Below are positions 1 to 12,276 of a stretch of DNA of 64,000 nt, one piece after another (within the stretch, counting starts at the first letter, position 1; every line of letters starts with the position of its first letter). Source of the DNA: Ochotona curzoniae (Eukaryota; Chordata; Mammalia; Lagomorpha; Ochotonidae). The notes beneath the pieces are model-generated. The model was not told the DNA's origin. It was given only the letters and a program-made list of their open reading frames with translations, and did no database searches. The translations under genes were made by a program, and so were the position numbers. Where the stretch lies: NCBI RefSeq assembly GCF_017591425.1, contig NW_024466218.1, positions 10,864,001 to 10,928,000 on the forward strand, given 5' to 3'.

Positions 1-420
1 GTCCAGGACATATGGCCCATGACTCATGTTTATTCTGTTGAATAGACTGTTTCTGGCAGTGACCCCTAACCCTGATAATGCTGCTGACGGCTCCCACCTG
101 TGCTGTCTGCACCCTTATCTGATTGACAGGGTCCTGTTTTTTTACTGTGTATGTGTTTTTTCTTACTACCCAGGATGTGCTTTGAGCATTTAAAAAATCC
201 TGCATTTTGGAAGCTCAGGGTGGAAGTGTACCAACGTCTTGCTGTGTGGCTGCTGTCCCAGGTGATACGAGTCTGCCTTTGCCTCGCTTCTGGGATAGAT
301 TTAGTCAACCCCCAATAATTTCTATTTTCTTTACACAAATGATCTAACCCTTTCCACATAATGACCAAAGTGACCTGATAAGATACATCTTATTCTAACC
401 GTCATACAAAAGAGGAAGCC

Positions 421-755
421 AGGGCCCAGCGGTGCAGCCTAGCAGTTAAAATCCTCGCTTTGAACACGCTGGAATCCCATATGGGCGCCGGTTCTAATCC
501 CAGCAGCTCCACTTCCCATCCAGCTCCCTGCTTGTGGCCTGGGAAAGCAGTCTAGGACAGCCCAAAGCTTTGGGACCCTGCACCTGCGTGGGAGACCCTG
601 AAGAGGTTCCAGGCTCCTGACTTCAGATCGGCAGAAAACCAGTCGTTGTGGTCACTTGGGGAGTGAATCATGGACAGAAGATCTTGCTCTCTGTCTTTCC
701 TCCTCTCTGTATATCAGACTTTGTAATAAAAATAAGTAAATCCTTAAAAAAACAA
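421..755 (+). repeat. CSINE (lagomorph tRNA-derived SINE)
   Basis: Nearly full length: head GGGCCCAGCGGTGCAGCCTA, body CATATGGGCGCCGG, tail TTGTAATAAAAATAAG. The tRNA-like left end and AATAAAAATAAATC tail define the family in this window. Confidence 0.9.
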
Positions 756-1049
756 ATACACTTAATGCCTCTGAGATTTTTAGTAAATGAAATGTGAATA
801 CTACACACCTCGCATACTGGGAGTTAATGTTCAATTAGATTAGACAAGAACTGTGCAGAGCTTGGCATTTGGCAAGCACTGGATAATGGGAACTATTATT
901 ACAACACTCTCAATCATTCTCAATGCACCCGTTACTTGGTACTGAACTGTTCAGTGCACTGGTTATCTGGTATGGTTATTTGAAAAAGGATATTCTTGAC
1001 CAATAGAAAGTTCCATACTTATTCATCATTGTTAAAAATAATACGTAGG

Positions 1050-1308
1050 ATTAGGAGCTAGTGTTGGGTGTACGTTTAAATCTCCTCTTTTAACTTCCCA
1101 TTCAGCCCCCTGCTAACGTGCCTGGGAAAGCAGCGGCAGATGCCCCAGGGCTTGTGCCCCTGCCACCCACATGGGAGACTCGGACCTCTTGGCTCCTGGC
1201 TTTGGCCTGGCCCATTCCCAGTCACTGTGACCATCTGGGAAGTGAACCAGCAAATGAACCTCCTTCTCTCCTCTCTCTCTGTAACTCTTTCAAGTGAGTA
1301 AAATTTTT
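1050..1308 (+). repeat. CSINE, old degenerate copy
   Basis: Recognisable by CCTGGGAAAGCAG, CCACATGGGAGACT and the pyrimidine-rich tail; the head is strongly diverged and part of it is missing. Confidence 0.7.
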
Positions 1309-1309
1309 A

Positions 1310-1645
1310 GGACTTGGTGTTGACCCAATCGGTTAATCCTCTACCTTCAAGCATCACGATATCAGATGGTGCTGGTTTGTGTTCCCACTGCTCCACTTCC
1401 CATCCGGCTTCCTGCCAGTGGCCTAGAAAAACAGAGGAGGATAGTCCAAAGCTTTGGGGCCCTATCCCTAGATGGGTGACCCAGAAGCTCCTGGCTCTTG
1501 GCCCCTGGCTTCGAGCAGCTCAGCTCTGGCCGCTGCAGCCACTTGGGGAGTGAACCAGTGAACAAAAGAATCTTTCTGTCTCTCCTTCTCTGTAAATCTG
1601 GTCTGCCTTTCCAATAAAAATAAATAAATCTTTAAATAGATAAAT
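1310..1645 (+). repeat. CSINE
   Basis: Diverged head (ACTTGGTGTTGACCC), then AGTCCAAAGCTTTGGGGCC and tail CCAATAAAAATAAATAAATC. It lies directly behind the older copy at 1050-1308. Confidence 0.8.
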
Positions 1646-1778
1646 AATTTTTAAACATATACATAGGATTGGTTACCTCTACTCAAAACAAAAGCCTAAT
1701 AAACTGTATTACTGACTGTTTTATTTACTGTACTATTCTTTTTATTTTATTTTTTATTTTTTATGATATGGTTCCTTA

Positions 1779-1953
1779 CCTGGGGTGGGTGGGAAACTGG
1801 GTGGGCCTTCTCCCTTAATATCTCCCTTTAAACATGAAGGAAACAATAAGGAAATATTAGTCTTACCTACTTTCCTATAGCCCTTGAACCTTTTTACCCT
1901 AATCAACTATGTAACGATTGTCAAAAATATAATAAAAAAAAAAAAAGAAAAAA
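1779..1953 (+). mobile_element. 5'-truncated L1 3' end (plus) with A-tail
   Basis: CCTGGGGTGGGTGGGAAACT through CCTAATCAACTATGTAACG to an A-rich tail. It is flanked by near-identical 16-mers, ATGATATGGTTCCTTA (1763-1778) and ATGATACAGTTCCTTA (1954-1969), read as target-site duplications. Confidence 0.65.
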
Positions 1954-2069
1954 AATGATACAGTTCCTTAGGCTCAGGAGCTTCCCTTCCGTTCTCCCCC
2001 TCCCTCTTCCCCCACACTGTTTTCCACTATATTATAACAATACTATAGTCCTTCAACAATAATCATAAG

Positions 2070-2390
2070 GGCCCGGCGCGATGGCACAGTGGTTAAGGTC
2101 CTCGCTTTGCATGCCCGGGATCCCATATGGGCACCAGTTCTAATCCCAGCAGCCCCGCTTCCCTTCCAGCTCCCTGCCTGTGGCCCGGGAAAGCAGTCAA
2201 GGACGGCCCAAAGCTTTGGGACCCTGCAACCATATGGGTGACCCGGAAGAGGCTCCTGGCTTCGGATCAGCATAGCATCGGCCGTTGCACTCACTTGGGG
2301 AGTGAATCATTGGACGGAGGATCTTCCTCTCTGTCTCTCCTCTCTGTATATCTGCCTTTCCAATAAAAATAAAATAAATCTTTAAAAAAA
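2070..2390 (+). repeat. CSINE, young copy with perfect target-site duplication
   Basis: Full-length copy (GGCCCGGCGCGATGGCACAG to AATAAATCTTTAAAAAAAC). It is flanked by the exact 13-mer CAATAATCATAAG at 2057-2069 and 2391-2403. Confidence 0.95.
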
Positions 2391-2560
2391 CCCAATAATC
2401 ATAAGTCATCATTCTGTTATTTAAGTGTATCATGACATTGTAGGTATAGACAATGGTAGCCATTCCAGCATCCTGTTGTCAAGATATATTTAATAGTTTC
2501 TTTGGGAGTCCATCTTTTATTCAGGAGCAGAGATGCATACTGTAATGTATCTTCATTTCA

Positions 2561-3450
2561 TGGTGTACTCACTTTTAAGGAATTAAAACATAATAAAAAT
2601 ATCTAAAGGTAAAATTATTGAGTTAAAGGCCAAATTGTAAAACATAGGTACCAGACTGCTTTTCACTCGGTCTGTCTCCCAGCTTGCTGGCAGGAGTTGT
2701 ATGTGCCGATTTCATGCTGAAGACAACTGGGCCTGAACATAGACACTTAATAAGTTGTGTAAAGTGACTAATAATTAGTATGCCAAGAGTCCAAACTTGG
2801 TTTGACTTCAAGATCTACTGTTCTTAACCACTCTCTGATACTTGTCCAATTTTACAAAGGAAACTGTATAATCAGCCAGGAATTCTGATTATCAGTGTCT
2901 TACTCTTTCTAATAGCAGTCTGATAACCTCCTGCGGGGAGGAAGGATGGGGGTGACAGAGTTTACAGAATAGACTTACAGACCCTGCAGTGCAGTGAGTC
3001 CTAGATGAGGTGCTGAGGAGTTAATTCGGTGCCCCAAAGGGACAGTGGACACTCAAAAGGACATTCAGCCCCCCAAGCAGCAGCCAATGATTTATACTTG
3101 TAGAGAATGTCACACAGAGAGTGAAATAAAATCCAGGGAGCCAATCAGATGCAGAGAAAGTGCATACCGAATAATGTACAGCAAAAGGACAGAAAGATTG
3201 TTGGTTTCTGACGCTCAATGAAACGTGCCAGTTCAGAGCAACAGTTCCATTTGTACTTGGATTTCCTGTTCATGCTTCACCTTGTTATATAGCTTTGATG
3301 TAGCATCTTTTTGAACTACATATGATTTCCCTTTAAAAACTATATTGTATTAAGGAATCTTTTAATATAAGGAAGTTGTTCAAATAAAAAGAATAGATAT
3401 ACAGAATTTATTCCCTCTGAAGATTTTCAATTCAAAACATGAATTAAAAG
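2561..3450. other. No recognised feature
   Basis: About 0.9 kb of unique-looking sequence. Small ORFs have no domain and no splice context. I see nothing to annotate. Confidence 0.5.
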
Positions 3451-3460
3451 TTCAAAACAT

Positions 3461-3798
3461 GGGGGCCCAGTGCGGTAGCCTAGCAGCTGGGGTCCTCACC
3501 TTGGACTCACTGGGATACCATGTAGGCATCGGTTCTGGTCCCAGCAGCCCTGCTTCCCATCCAGCTCCCTGCTTGTGGCCTGGGAGAGCAGTAGAGGACG
3601 GCCCAGGGCCTTGGGACCCTGCACCCATGTGGGAGACCTGGAGGAGGTTCCTGGCTCCTGGCTTCAGATCAGCGCAGCACTGGCCGTTGTGGTCACTTGG
3701 GGTATGGGTCATCAGATGGAGAATCTTCATCTCTGTTTCTCCTCCTCTTTGTATATCTGACTTTGCAATAAAAATTAAAAATAAATCTTTAAAAAAAA
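3461..3798 (+). repeat. CSINE with target-site duplication
   Basis: Full-length copy flanked by TTCAAAACAT at 3451-3460 and 3799-3808. Confidence 0.9.
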
Positions 3799-3808
3799 TT
3801 CAAAACAT

Positions 3809-4696
3809 AGATAGTCAAAATTTTAATGAAAAATGAAACTTTCACTTGAGACAATTCTACTCAAAAAGGCTTTTTCTGGCTTGTATTGTGAGTTTCCATC
3901 TCAAACTAATTAGAATACCAGTTGCAAACATAAGTTAGCAATTTGATTATGGATGAATTTGAATAAAGCATTGCAAAGGGCACATGAGACTCATATGCAT
4001 AAATCAAGAGAATTTCTCCAATTTTAATGAACCATATTTGTTAGGATATAAGCCATACTAAAAAGTTGGTTTATAAGCCAATTAAGGAAGCTATAAGCAT
4101 AAACAACTTGCCTGTGCCTGGAACAAAATTGAATCAATTTAGGATCATTTTAATTCCATCTGTGATAAAAAAAAAAATAGTAATTTATTTATGTATTTAT
4201 TAACAAGAATTGAGGTAAGGAGGAGAAAGTTTTAGATCCTAGTAATCCTAGTATAAGAATGGAAATTCAGCATCAACTGGTAATTTAACGTGAACTAACT
4301 ATTCAATATTTCCATAGTGTTATTAATAAGAAATAGGTTCCAACATAGTCCTTGCATAACAACAACAACAAAAAAAGCCAGAGAAAGTTAGATTTAAGGA
4401 TTGTGCTAAGTCTCACAGAATACAGAGAATAAAGACATTAGTGTATTTAACTAATTTTATCATCTTGATACCTCAAGCTCCTCAAAATGGTGCCAGGTCC
4501 TTTTCCCACAGCAATCATCTTATCTGACTTTTTCTGTTGTTATTAAATTATTATCAAAACCCAGATGTATAGCTACAAAATTAAGTGCAATATCTAAAGG
4601 TAAAATAATACAAGTTAATGCTCAGTCACAAAGGAAAAACACCATACAGCTGCCTTGTTTTATTCATGAGACTGTGCCAAGACAAAAGAACCAGTG
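3809..4696. other. No recognised feature
   Basis: AT-rich intergenic sequence with short A runs; no coding or RNA signal seen. Confidence 0.5.
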
Positions 4697-4985
4697 AGGG
4701 GGGAGTTTGGCAGTGGTTAGGACCTTCATGCGCCTGGATTTGAATACTGGCTCTGCTTCCAGTTCTAACTTCCTACCAGTGTATGCCCTGGGGAGCAACA
4801 GGTGATGGCACAAATATTTGGATCCCTGCCGCCCATGTGGGAGACTCAAACTGATTTCCGTGCTTCGGCTTTGTCCTGGCCCAGCTCCAGCTATTACAGG
4901 CATTTGGAAAGGGAACCAGTGAAGAGATCTTTCTCTCCCACCCTTTTAGTCCCCGCACAAGCCTGTCTTCCAACTAAATTTTTTA
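4697..4985 (+). repeat. CSINE, old degenerate copy
   Basis: Retains GCCCATGTGGGAGACTC and a CTGGCCCAGCTCC segment; head and tail are eroded. Confidence 0.7.
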
Positions 4986-5029
4986 AAAACACTTTAAATT
5001 TTTTAAAGTAATAAAACTACCTTTAAAAA

Positions 5030-5390
5030 GAAGTGCGATGGCTCAATGGCTAAATCCTCACCTTGCAAGTATTGGAATCCCACTTGGGTGCCGCTACGTG
5101 TCTTGGCTGCTTCCTATTCAGCTCCCTGCTTGTGGCCTGGGAAGGCAGTAGAGGTTGACCCAAAGCTTTCAGACCCTGCACCTGTGTGGGGGACTCGGAA
5201 GAAGCTCCTGGGTCCTGGCTTCAGATTGGGGAGTGAATCATTGGATGGAAGATCTTCCTCCCTGTATCTCATTCTCTTCATAAATCTGGTCTGCCTTGCC
5301 AATAAAAATAAACAAATCTTGAAGAAGACGGAGGAGGAGAAAGAGAAGCAGTAGCAGGAAAAGGAGGAGAAGGAGAAGAAAAAAAACAAA
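5030..5390 (+). repeat. CSINE with expanded purine-rich tail
   Basis: The body has an internal deletion after GCTTCAGATTGG. The tail after AATAAACAAATC has grown into a GAAGAAG/GGAGGAGAA tract of about 65 bp. Confidence 0.8.
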
Positions 5391-5985
5391 ACAGTTAAGA
5401 GTTTTCAAAGCTGAAAATGTTTAATTCAACCTTCAATCTTGAGTTTAACTGTGTTACACAACCCAGTAATGAAGTCTGGAAACCAAATTATCTTTCAGGA
5501 TTTCATGATAATGCGTGAGCACGCGCAATGCTATGACTTGCATGGGAACCGCATCACTGCCTCTCGGACTAAAACAGAAGCAACAGCAACTGGAGACCTG
5601 GCCAGTGTGTTTAAGTAGAGTCAGAAATCAACAGCAAAGAAACAGAACACCTCTCTGGTTTGTTTCTTCATAAAATTGGGAGTAGTTACAAAAATATCAA
5701 AGCTTAGGAAACATCCTATCGTGGAAGCTTAGACAATCATTTGTCCAAGTCTTCATTTTTCCTCAGTTTTCCATATGAAGTTACAGAGGCACTAAAAATG
5801 TTGAGAAATAAAGAAAAATCATCATTCATATCCTGGTAACCTGGAAATAATTATTATTTGTAATATTCCTATATGGTCTTATCTAATCATTCTGCATCAG
5901 TAGGAAGGTATCACAGGTGCCTTGCTTTGTCAGCAGTATTGGAGAAAAAGGTTTCATGTTGGTGTGTAGGCTGCCTCACTTTTCC
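5391..5985. other. No recognised feature
   Basis: Intergenic, AT-rich; no coding, RNA or repeat signature recognised. Confidence 0.45.
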
Positions 5986-5989
5986 CCAA

Positions 5990-6180
5990 CAGCTACACAC
6001 TGTTTCAATGTATGGATATACCATAATTTTTTTTCTCAGACCAAATGGAATGCCACATGGCTTACTTGTAAATTTTGCTATTACAAATAATGCAGCAATA
6101 ATAATTCTAATACTTAAATCTTCATGTAGAGACACAAACACATTCATAGAAGAAAATCCTAGGAGCGGATCTTTTTTCAT
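5990..6180 (-). mobile_element. Ancient L1 (L1M-like) fragment
   Basis: TTTTGCTATTACAAATAATG followed by CAGCAATAATAATTC is the antisense of the old L1 3' region. The 131-aa ORF across it is accidental. Confidence 0.45.
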
Positions 6181-6299
6181 TCAGGTTTTACAGAATCTAG
6201 TCAATTTTGCAGCCTGGATATTTCACGCTGGGTATTACACATATAAATATTTTCCACCTTACGTATAGCTTCCAGATTAAATTTTAATTGTATCTATTA

Positions 6300-6600
6300 T
6301 TTTTAAGATTTATTTTATTTTTATTGGAAAGGTAGAAAGAAGGAGAAACAAAGAGAAAGATCTTTGTCTGCTGGTTCATTCCCTGAGCAGCCGTAACAGC
6401 TGGAGCTGAGCCGATCCAAAGCCAGGAACCCAGAGCTTCTTCTGGGTCTCCACGTGGGTACAGGGTCCCAAGTATTTGAGCTGTCCTCAACTACTTTCCC
6501 AGGCCACAAGCAGGGAGCTGGATGGGAACCGGAGCCCATATGGAATTGCAGTGTGTGCAAAGCAAGGACTTCAGCCACTAGGCTACCACACTGGGCCCAG
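6300..6600 (-). repeat. CSINE
   Basis: Reverse-oriented copy from AAGATTTATTTTATTTTTAT to CACACTGGGCCCAG; a segment in the middle of the body is shortened. Confidence 0.9.
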
Positions 6601-7385
6601 GTACCTATTATTTATAATCACAAGGACATAGTCAGAAAGGTGATCTGAAATGACGAAGGACAGGTATGCCAAGAGAGGCCAACTTCATTTTTGGTTCCTC
6701 CACTGTTGGAGGAACTCTTACAGACTTCTGCTGCCATCCTTGCTTTGCCTACAAATATTCATTCTTCAAAGGTTCATTTCAGTTTGCACCCCTCTTACAG
6801 GAGGAACATATAGAGAAGAGAAAGGGGCAATAATGAATGGTTTCTCTTTCAAAGTATGCTATTTGTGAAAAAAAAAAAAATGAGATCCACAACCTCAGAA
6901 TTACCTTCTTCCCATCCAGGCAAGTAGCAGACAGTACACTTCTAGGGATAAATTACATTTCCAGATATTTACTAAATTTGTAGTAGATACAAATAAATGC
7001 AGAAGAGTTTACTAAGGGATAATAAACCTAGCTGAGGAAAATGCCACCGTGAAGGAGTACTTTGTCATATGCTGCTAATTTCTGCAGTTGATGCAGATTA
7101 CTGGAATTTCCATCCCAGGAAAGAAGTAATTACATTTTCATTCCAGAATCCAGACCTTGGCTAATGTCCACAATTAAGGCAACAATTCAATTAAAGTTGG
7201 AAAAGTGGACTGTTCTTGGTATAACTATTAGCCAATTTGTAGAATTCTGAACATAATTGATGCAACAATATCAATACTACCATCCTAATTTAAGTGACTC
7301 CCACAAAATAACATATTACATAATCCATTGTTTTTCATGAATTGCAAGAAATCCCCCTTTTACATATATTCTGTGAACATTTTCT
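6601..7385. other. No recognised feature
   Basis: About 0.8 kb of AT-rich intergenic sequence; a 72-aa ORF at 6650-6868 has no domain or splice context. Confidence 0.45.
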
Positions 7386-7680
7386 TAAAGATTTATTTGA
7401 AAGCCAGAGTGACAGAGAGAGGGAAAGAGAAAGACAAAGGGCTCTTCCACCCATTGGCTCACTCCCGACATGACCACAATATCCAGGGCTGGATCAGGTT
7501 TCCCACGTGGGGGCCAGGGCCCTATCATGCGGGCCAGTTTCTGCTGCTTTCCCAAGTGCATCGGCAGGGAACTGCATTGGGAGCGGAGCAGTTAGGACTC
7601 CAACCAGCAATCCCATGTGTGATAACAGCACTAAACGTGGAGGCTTAACACAATTGTGCCACAATGCCAATCTCAAGAAC
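7386..7680 (-). repeat. CSINE, older copy
   Basis: AAGATTTATTTGAAAGCCAG and GGGCCAGGGCCC mark it; the head end is eroded (CACAATGCCAATC). Confidence 0.75.
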
Positions 7681-8109
7681 TTTTTATTGAAATTGTGTTT
7701 TCTTTGTCTTCACACTGTTTGTAGAAAGGTTTTCCTCTGGGTCTTACCACTTTGTGTAGCTCATAACCTGAGGATGAAACAGCCCCCTAGTGCTGGACTT
7801 GGCCAGTGAGAGGCGGAACTGAGTCGTGCTCAGGAGAGGAACACCACGTGGACACTACACAGGAAGAGCAGCAGGAGATGCAGCCAGGGAAACAGCCCAG
7901 TCAGGCAGCTCTCCCCACGCAGGATCGTCTCCCTCGTGGAGCTCCAACTGTTACTTAGAATGAAAGAGAAAAGTAAAAAGAAATCAAAACTCAAGAATTT
8001 TTTAAATTCTATTGGGTAGGTTTTTACACTCATGGGACATATTTTTTTAAGATTTGTTTTCTTAACAAAATTAATCAAAAAAGAAGAAAATAGAAAAAGG
8101 GAAAAAAAC

Positions 8110-8346
8110 CAAAAAGATTTATTTTTATTTTTATTGGAAAGGCAGATTTACAGAGAGAAGGAGATACAGAGAGAAAGATCTTCTGTCCACGGGTTCACTC
8201 CCCAAGTGGACACAACAGCCAGAGCTGAGCCGATCCAAAGCCAGGAGCCAGGAATTTCATCCAGGTCTCCCACATAGGTGCAGGACTCAAGCATTTGGGT
8301 CATCTTCCATTGCTTTCCCAGGCTTATTAGCAAGGAGCTGAATCGT
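8110..8346 (-). repeat. CSINE, right part of a copy split by an L1
   Basis: Reads from AAAGATTTATTTTTATTTTT to AGCAAGGAGCTGAATCGT. The remaining head end continues at 8803-8880 (CCAGCGCCCACATAGGATG) after an inserted L1. Confidence 0.85.
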
Positions 8347-8358
8347 AAGTGAAGCAGC

Positions 8359-8790
8359 AGTGCTCACAGCCAGAGGAAAGAAGGCAGAACAAATTTATTA
8401 ACTATCCCAGCAAAGCTTAACAGAAAATTTCTGGGCAAATGGAGACTCAGAGATGTCAGCCCATGGACCTTGGAAAAGTTTCCTCATCCTTGAAGTGGCA
8501 ATATCAGTTGCATCTCAGAACTGTCTAAACCACTTGACCAGAGCTCTCAGAAAATGCTCTACCGCGGGGACCCTGGGGTGACATCGGGCGGCCGTTCCCC
8601 ATCCCTGCGTGCTGAGTCGACTGGGAGGCTGGGAGTGGTTTCTCCCCTTGTATATTTTCCTCCCCAAGATACAAGAAGAAAAAGAAAATGTGTAAACAAT
8701 GGTCTCGCCCGTTTCCCCCAATTCTTGACCCTTCCCACCCTGATCAACTATGTAAAGCATCATTAAAAATAATTTTTTTTAAAAAAATGA
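8359..8790 (+). mobile_element. 5'-truncated L1 3' end inserted in a CSINE
   Basis: Contains the L1 3' end (GGGTGACATCGGGCGGCCG, CACCCTGATCAACTATG) and ends in an A/T-rich tail. It is flanked by the exact 12-mer AAGTGAAGCAGC at 8347-8358 and 8791-8802, a clear target-site duplication. Confidence 0.85.
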
Positions 8791-8802
8791 AAGTGAAGCA
8801 GC

Positions 8803-8880
8803 TGGCAATCGGACCAGCGCCCACATAGGATGCCAGTGGCAGCTTTACCTTCGATGCCACAGTGGTGGCCCCTAGTGACA
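8803..8880 (-). repeat. CSINE, head part separated by the L1 insertion
   Basis: Continues the copy at 8110-8346; together they make one reverse-oriented SINE. Confidence 0.8.
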
Positions 8881-9056
8881 GTAGTTTTAAGTGCACTATG
8901 AATAATTTCCTAAACTGGTTATCACCTTTAGAAACTTCCAGCTCTAATGGTATTTAAATCTGACTCTATGCCTCTGGATTTTTCCATTTCCAGAAGCTCC
9001 CTTCCCTTTTTCCTTTCTTCTGTGTCACTACAATCCAAAAATCTCCTCCCAGGAAT

Positions 9057-9330
9057 AGGCTTTTGGCATGGTGCTTAAGATGCCCGCATCTCGTATCTCC
9101 ATGCCTGGTGTTAGTCCCAGCACCACTTCAGATTCCAGCTTCCTCCTGGTGCCCACAAAAGGAGGCAACAAGGGCAGTTCAACTGTGTGGGAGACCCAGA
9201 CTGAGGTCTGAGCGCCCAGATTCAGCCTGGATCACTCCTGCTGTTGCAAGCTTTTGGGGAGTGACAGCAGGTCAAAGATCTCTCTGTTTCTCTCTCTCAA
9301 ATAAATGACAAAATAAAGAAATAAGCAGAT
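9057..9330 (+). repeat. CSINE, old degenerate copy
   Basis: GGCTTTTGGCATGGTGCTTA head relic and TTTGGGGAGTGACAGCAG; tail CTCTCAAATAAATGAC. Confidence 0.6.
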
Positions 9331-11970
9331 ATTCTCCTATAGCTTTGTTTGTTACATTTAGCTCTTTAATTCATCTCACACATATGTGTATTTGTATGAA
9401 TTTGGCAAATGGATATTAGCATTGGTTATCTAAATTTGGTCTTTATACTATATGACTGTCCCATTAAAATATGTGTACTGCTTAACAAAAAAAAAGAAGA
9501 AGAAGAAAAGAAAAAACAAAGAACAATATCTAGCTCTTAAAGAAAAAAAAAAAAAACAGTGAGTAAACAGCACCATCTTCACTGTCAAACTGAGACAAAG
9601 ATTAATGGAACAATCCATTTGGGAGTATTCAACTGTACTTAGCCAAAGCCAAATGGTAATCCAGAATCTATACAACTAGTCCTTGTAAACTTAAGAATAA
9701 CATGTTTTTTTCACAATGTTTTTCCCTTCCCCTCAAATAACTGAACCAACTGGAAGAATACAGTGAGCCATATTCCACTCCAGATAAAATGGACCTGTGC
9801 TTCGCCTAATGATTGAGCCCAGGCTAATAGTATGAGGAGCTGGCCCCTGAAGGAAAAAGTGCTTGAATTAGCAAACAGATGGCCACTTGCAATTTAATGA
9901 ACAGACACTGTGATTTGGATTGATGGCCCAATGAGGAAGGTCTTTAGCTTAAGCTCTTCCCCGAGCACCCTGGATGACTGGCCTCAGTGATTCGTTCAGG
10001 TTACGGCCCTTGCCCTCCCAGAAGGGCCTTTCCTACTTCATGAAAGCCTCATGTTGACATCAAGCAAGCACAGGCCACGGGTCCACATCCCTTCCGACGG
10101 CACGCTAGCTCATTCTGACCTTGCAGTCTCAGGAGAGCAGACAAGAGGAGAGCACTTCTCTATCTTCCAACACTCCTATGTAAAAACAAAAAGACTGGAA
10201 GAACACATATCCTCATTAGATCATGTGCTAAACATGCCTTAAGTTCATACTGGCAAATATGCTCGAGTCGACAGCATATTGAGGGTAGACTCATGCCTTG
10301 GGACTGGACACTATGGTGCAACTAGGTGAACTCAGGAAAGAGAAACAGGGCCCTGATGTTGGACAGCCTGCTTCCATATATTTCCCAATTTTGCTTAAAA
10401 TGAGGACCTCCTGCAACCTCAGGATGGCTCTGAACACTGTCCATCCAAACCAAAGTGTCCGCTCATTAAAGTGTCAATAGCTACTGTATATAATGGAAAC
10501 TTAGCTCAAACAGAACCACGGATCTTCTGGGAAAGCACGCTAGAATACAGGCCCTCTTAAGGGTTTTCTTTTTGGTGTAAACATCTTGCAAAACAAGGGG
10601 AAGAAACAGATGTGGAGAGAGGGGATTACAGTTCATTCCGGCTTCAAGTTTTTCCAGGATTTGCAGCTCAAAGAGTATTTAAATAAATAAAAACTGGTGG
10701 CTGTGACTGTCAATCTTAGGTTTATAATCTCTTGGATTTTTCTTTTTCTAGCTTAAGAAATGCTGTACAGTTTTCCATATTAATGCCCTTGAAAATCAGA
10801 GTTTTCCAACTAACTGCTTCCCTGCCATATTCAGTATTCTTTTCCTTAGCATAAAAAGTTCCAGATTGAAGATTTAAAAATTAAAATGCAAACCTTTTTT
10901 TTCTAAGTAACATCATAAATACGTTACGCGGGAAGAGGAAGCTGGAGTTAGGGCCTGGGAGGCTATCTAAATTCTTGTTTCTACAAGATTGGATGTGATT
11001 ACCAGCAATTCCGTGGCCTTAGCTGCTCTCAAAAGCAGGAATGTGATAATAGCTCCTGGGTGGAATAATTTTGGCTGGACTTGATTAAATCTAAGCTTAA
11101 AATGATAGGGAACAGCTTGGACTGCCTTTTGATTTATTTATTTTTAATTTTTTTTTTAAAGAACCACTGTTGCATGGCGTCTTCCTGTGGCCTTGCCAGA
11201 TCTGGGGGCCTTTGGGAAGTCTGGCAGTAGATGAGACACTAACAGAGCGAGCTGTAATTCCCTGGCTAGTCTGAGTTACATAACTCCAATCAACGCTGAT
11301 GAGTGTTGCCGCACTAGAGCTCTGCACGTGTGATCTTGGAAAAGCTTCGTACAGATTCTGAGTTCCTTCTCTTTCATTGAACGGCTCTTTCCTTACGTTC
11401 TCAGAAAACAGTCCAAAAGCGAAGGTGTAACAAAGACTGGACACAGTCGACTAATATTCTATTGTCATTCTACATTCCCCGAATTGCATCTCGAGTTGGC
11501 ACCCAACAACTTATTTGTTCTTGACATTTATATAGCAACTTCAGGACGTATGATTTTAATTCCACTGGTGATAATTCTACGATACTTGCCAAAAATAAAC
11601 TACATATTGGAGAGCTCCTTCAGTCTCTGCTTCCCAAATATGAGTACAAGAAATATTACATATAAAAACTGTTCCATGCGTTTCTGCTTTCAGGACAAGG
11701 TAGACTAACATCATTCATCCCTATTCCCCCTGCTAAGTATAGTTAAAAATCTCTGAACAGTATAGAAAAAATAAACAAAAACAATTTGGAGGGTAGAAAG
11801 AAAAAGGCTTATAGGCTACGGACCTCCCAGGAGTCAAGAATGACCAGTGGTGAGTTCCATAGGCTTTTCTTTTTGCTTAGTATATACCAAACCTGGAGCT
11901 GCAAAAGCCAGCAACTTAGGAAAATCAATGCACACAAACAAAAAAGAGTTTTCTCTCAAAAAGCTAGCTA
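9331..11970. other. 2.6 kb without a recognised gene
   Basis: Contains purine-rich A/G tracts at 9488-9520 and 9541-9556. The rest is unique-looking sequence, notably free of SINEs for its length here. ORFs of up to 115 aa (11097-11444, minus) show no domain, codon bias or splice context. If MAPRE2 is the left neighbour, as in human, its 3' end could be nearby, but I see no MAPRE2 coding sequence. Confidence 0.4.
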
Positions 11971-11974
11971 GCCT

Positions 11975-12270
11975 CCGGGGGTCAGCACTCCGGTACATCA
12001 TGCTAAGCTGCAACTCGAGACACGGACACTCCGTGTCAGAATTCTGGCTCAAGTGCCCACTTCCAACCTGCTTCCTGTTAGCATGCTGGGAAGGCAGCAG
12101 GCAGCCAAGTACTTGGGGTACTGCCACCCATGCAGGGGACCAAGATGGAGTTGCTGGTTCCTGGCTTCAGCCTGACCCAGCCCTAGACATTGCGGAGCTC
12201 CTGTGAAAGCGAACCAGCGTTACAGACTGATCTCTCCCCTCCCACTTCTTCTCTCTTTCAAATTAAAAAG
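11975..12270 (+). repeat. CSINE, old degenerate copy
   Basis: GGGGGTCAGCACTCCGGTAC head and TTCTCTCTTTCAAATTAAAA tail; it abuts a reverse copy at 12277. Confidence 0.65.
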
Positions 12271-12276
12271 AAATTT

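Larger units (their letters stand above)
1741..2560 (-). mobile_element. L1 3'-UTR fragment (minus), interrupted by two later insertions
   Basis: Pieces at 1741-1778, 1954-2069 and 2404-2560 read as one minus-strand L1 3' region (GATACAGTTCCTTAGGCTC, then TGGGAGTCCATCTTTTATTC). Homologous text occurs at 41.8 and 50.4 kb. Two younger elements sit inside it, each with target-site duplications. Confidence 0.65.

Noticed and set aside
2070..2140. tRNA-like head of CSINE copies as tRNA genes
   Set aside because: The A/B-box-like heads are followed by the SINE body and tail and do not form a complete cloverleaf; they are tRNA-derived SINEs.
3459..3836. ORFs of 80-130 aa with recurring sequences such as PAPCLWPGKAVEDGPK
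   Set aside because: The same peptide recurs wherever a CSINE lies; these are SINE-derived frames.
5873..6268. 131-aa plus-strand ORF
   Set aside because: Overlies an old antisense L1 fragment; no domain, no conserved start.
7780..7796. Second CTCF-like site (minus strand, CACTAGGGGGC)
   Set aside because: Two core positions do not fit, so it is too weak to list.
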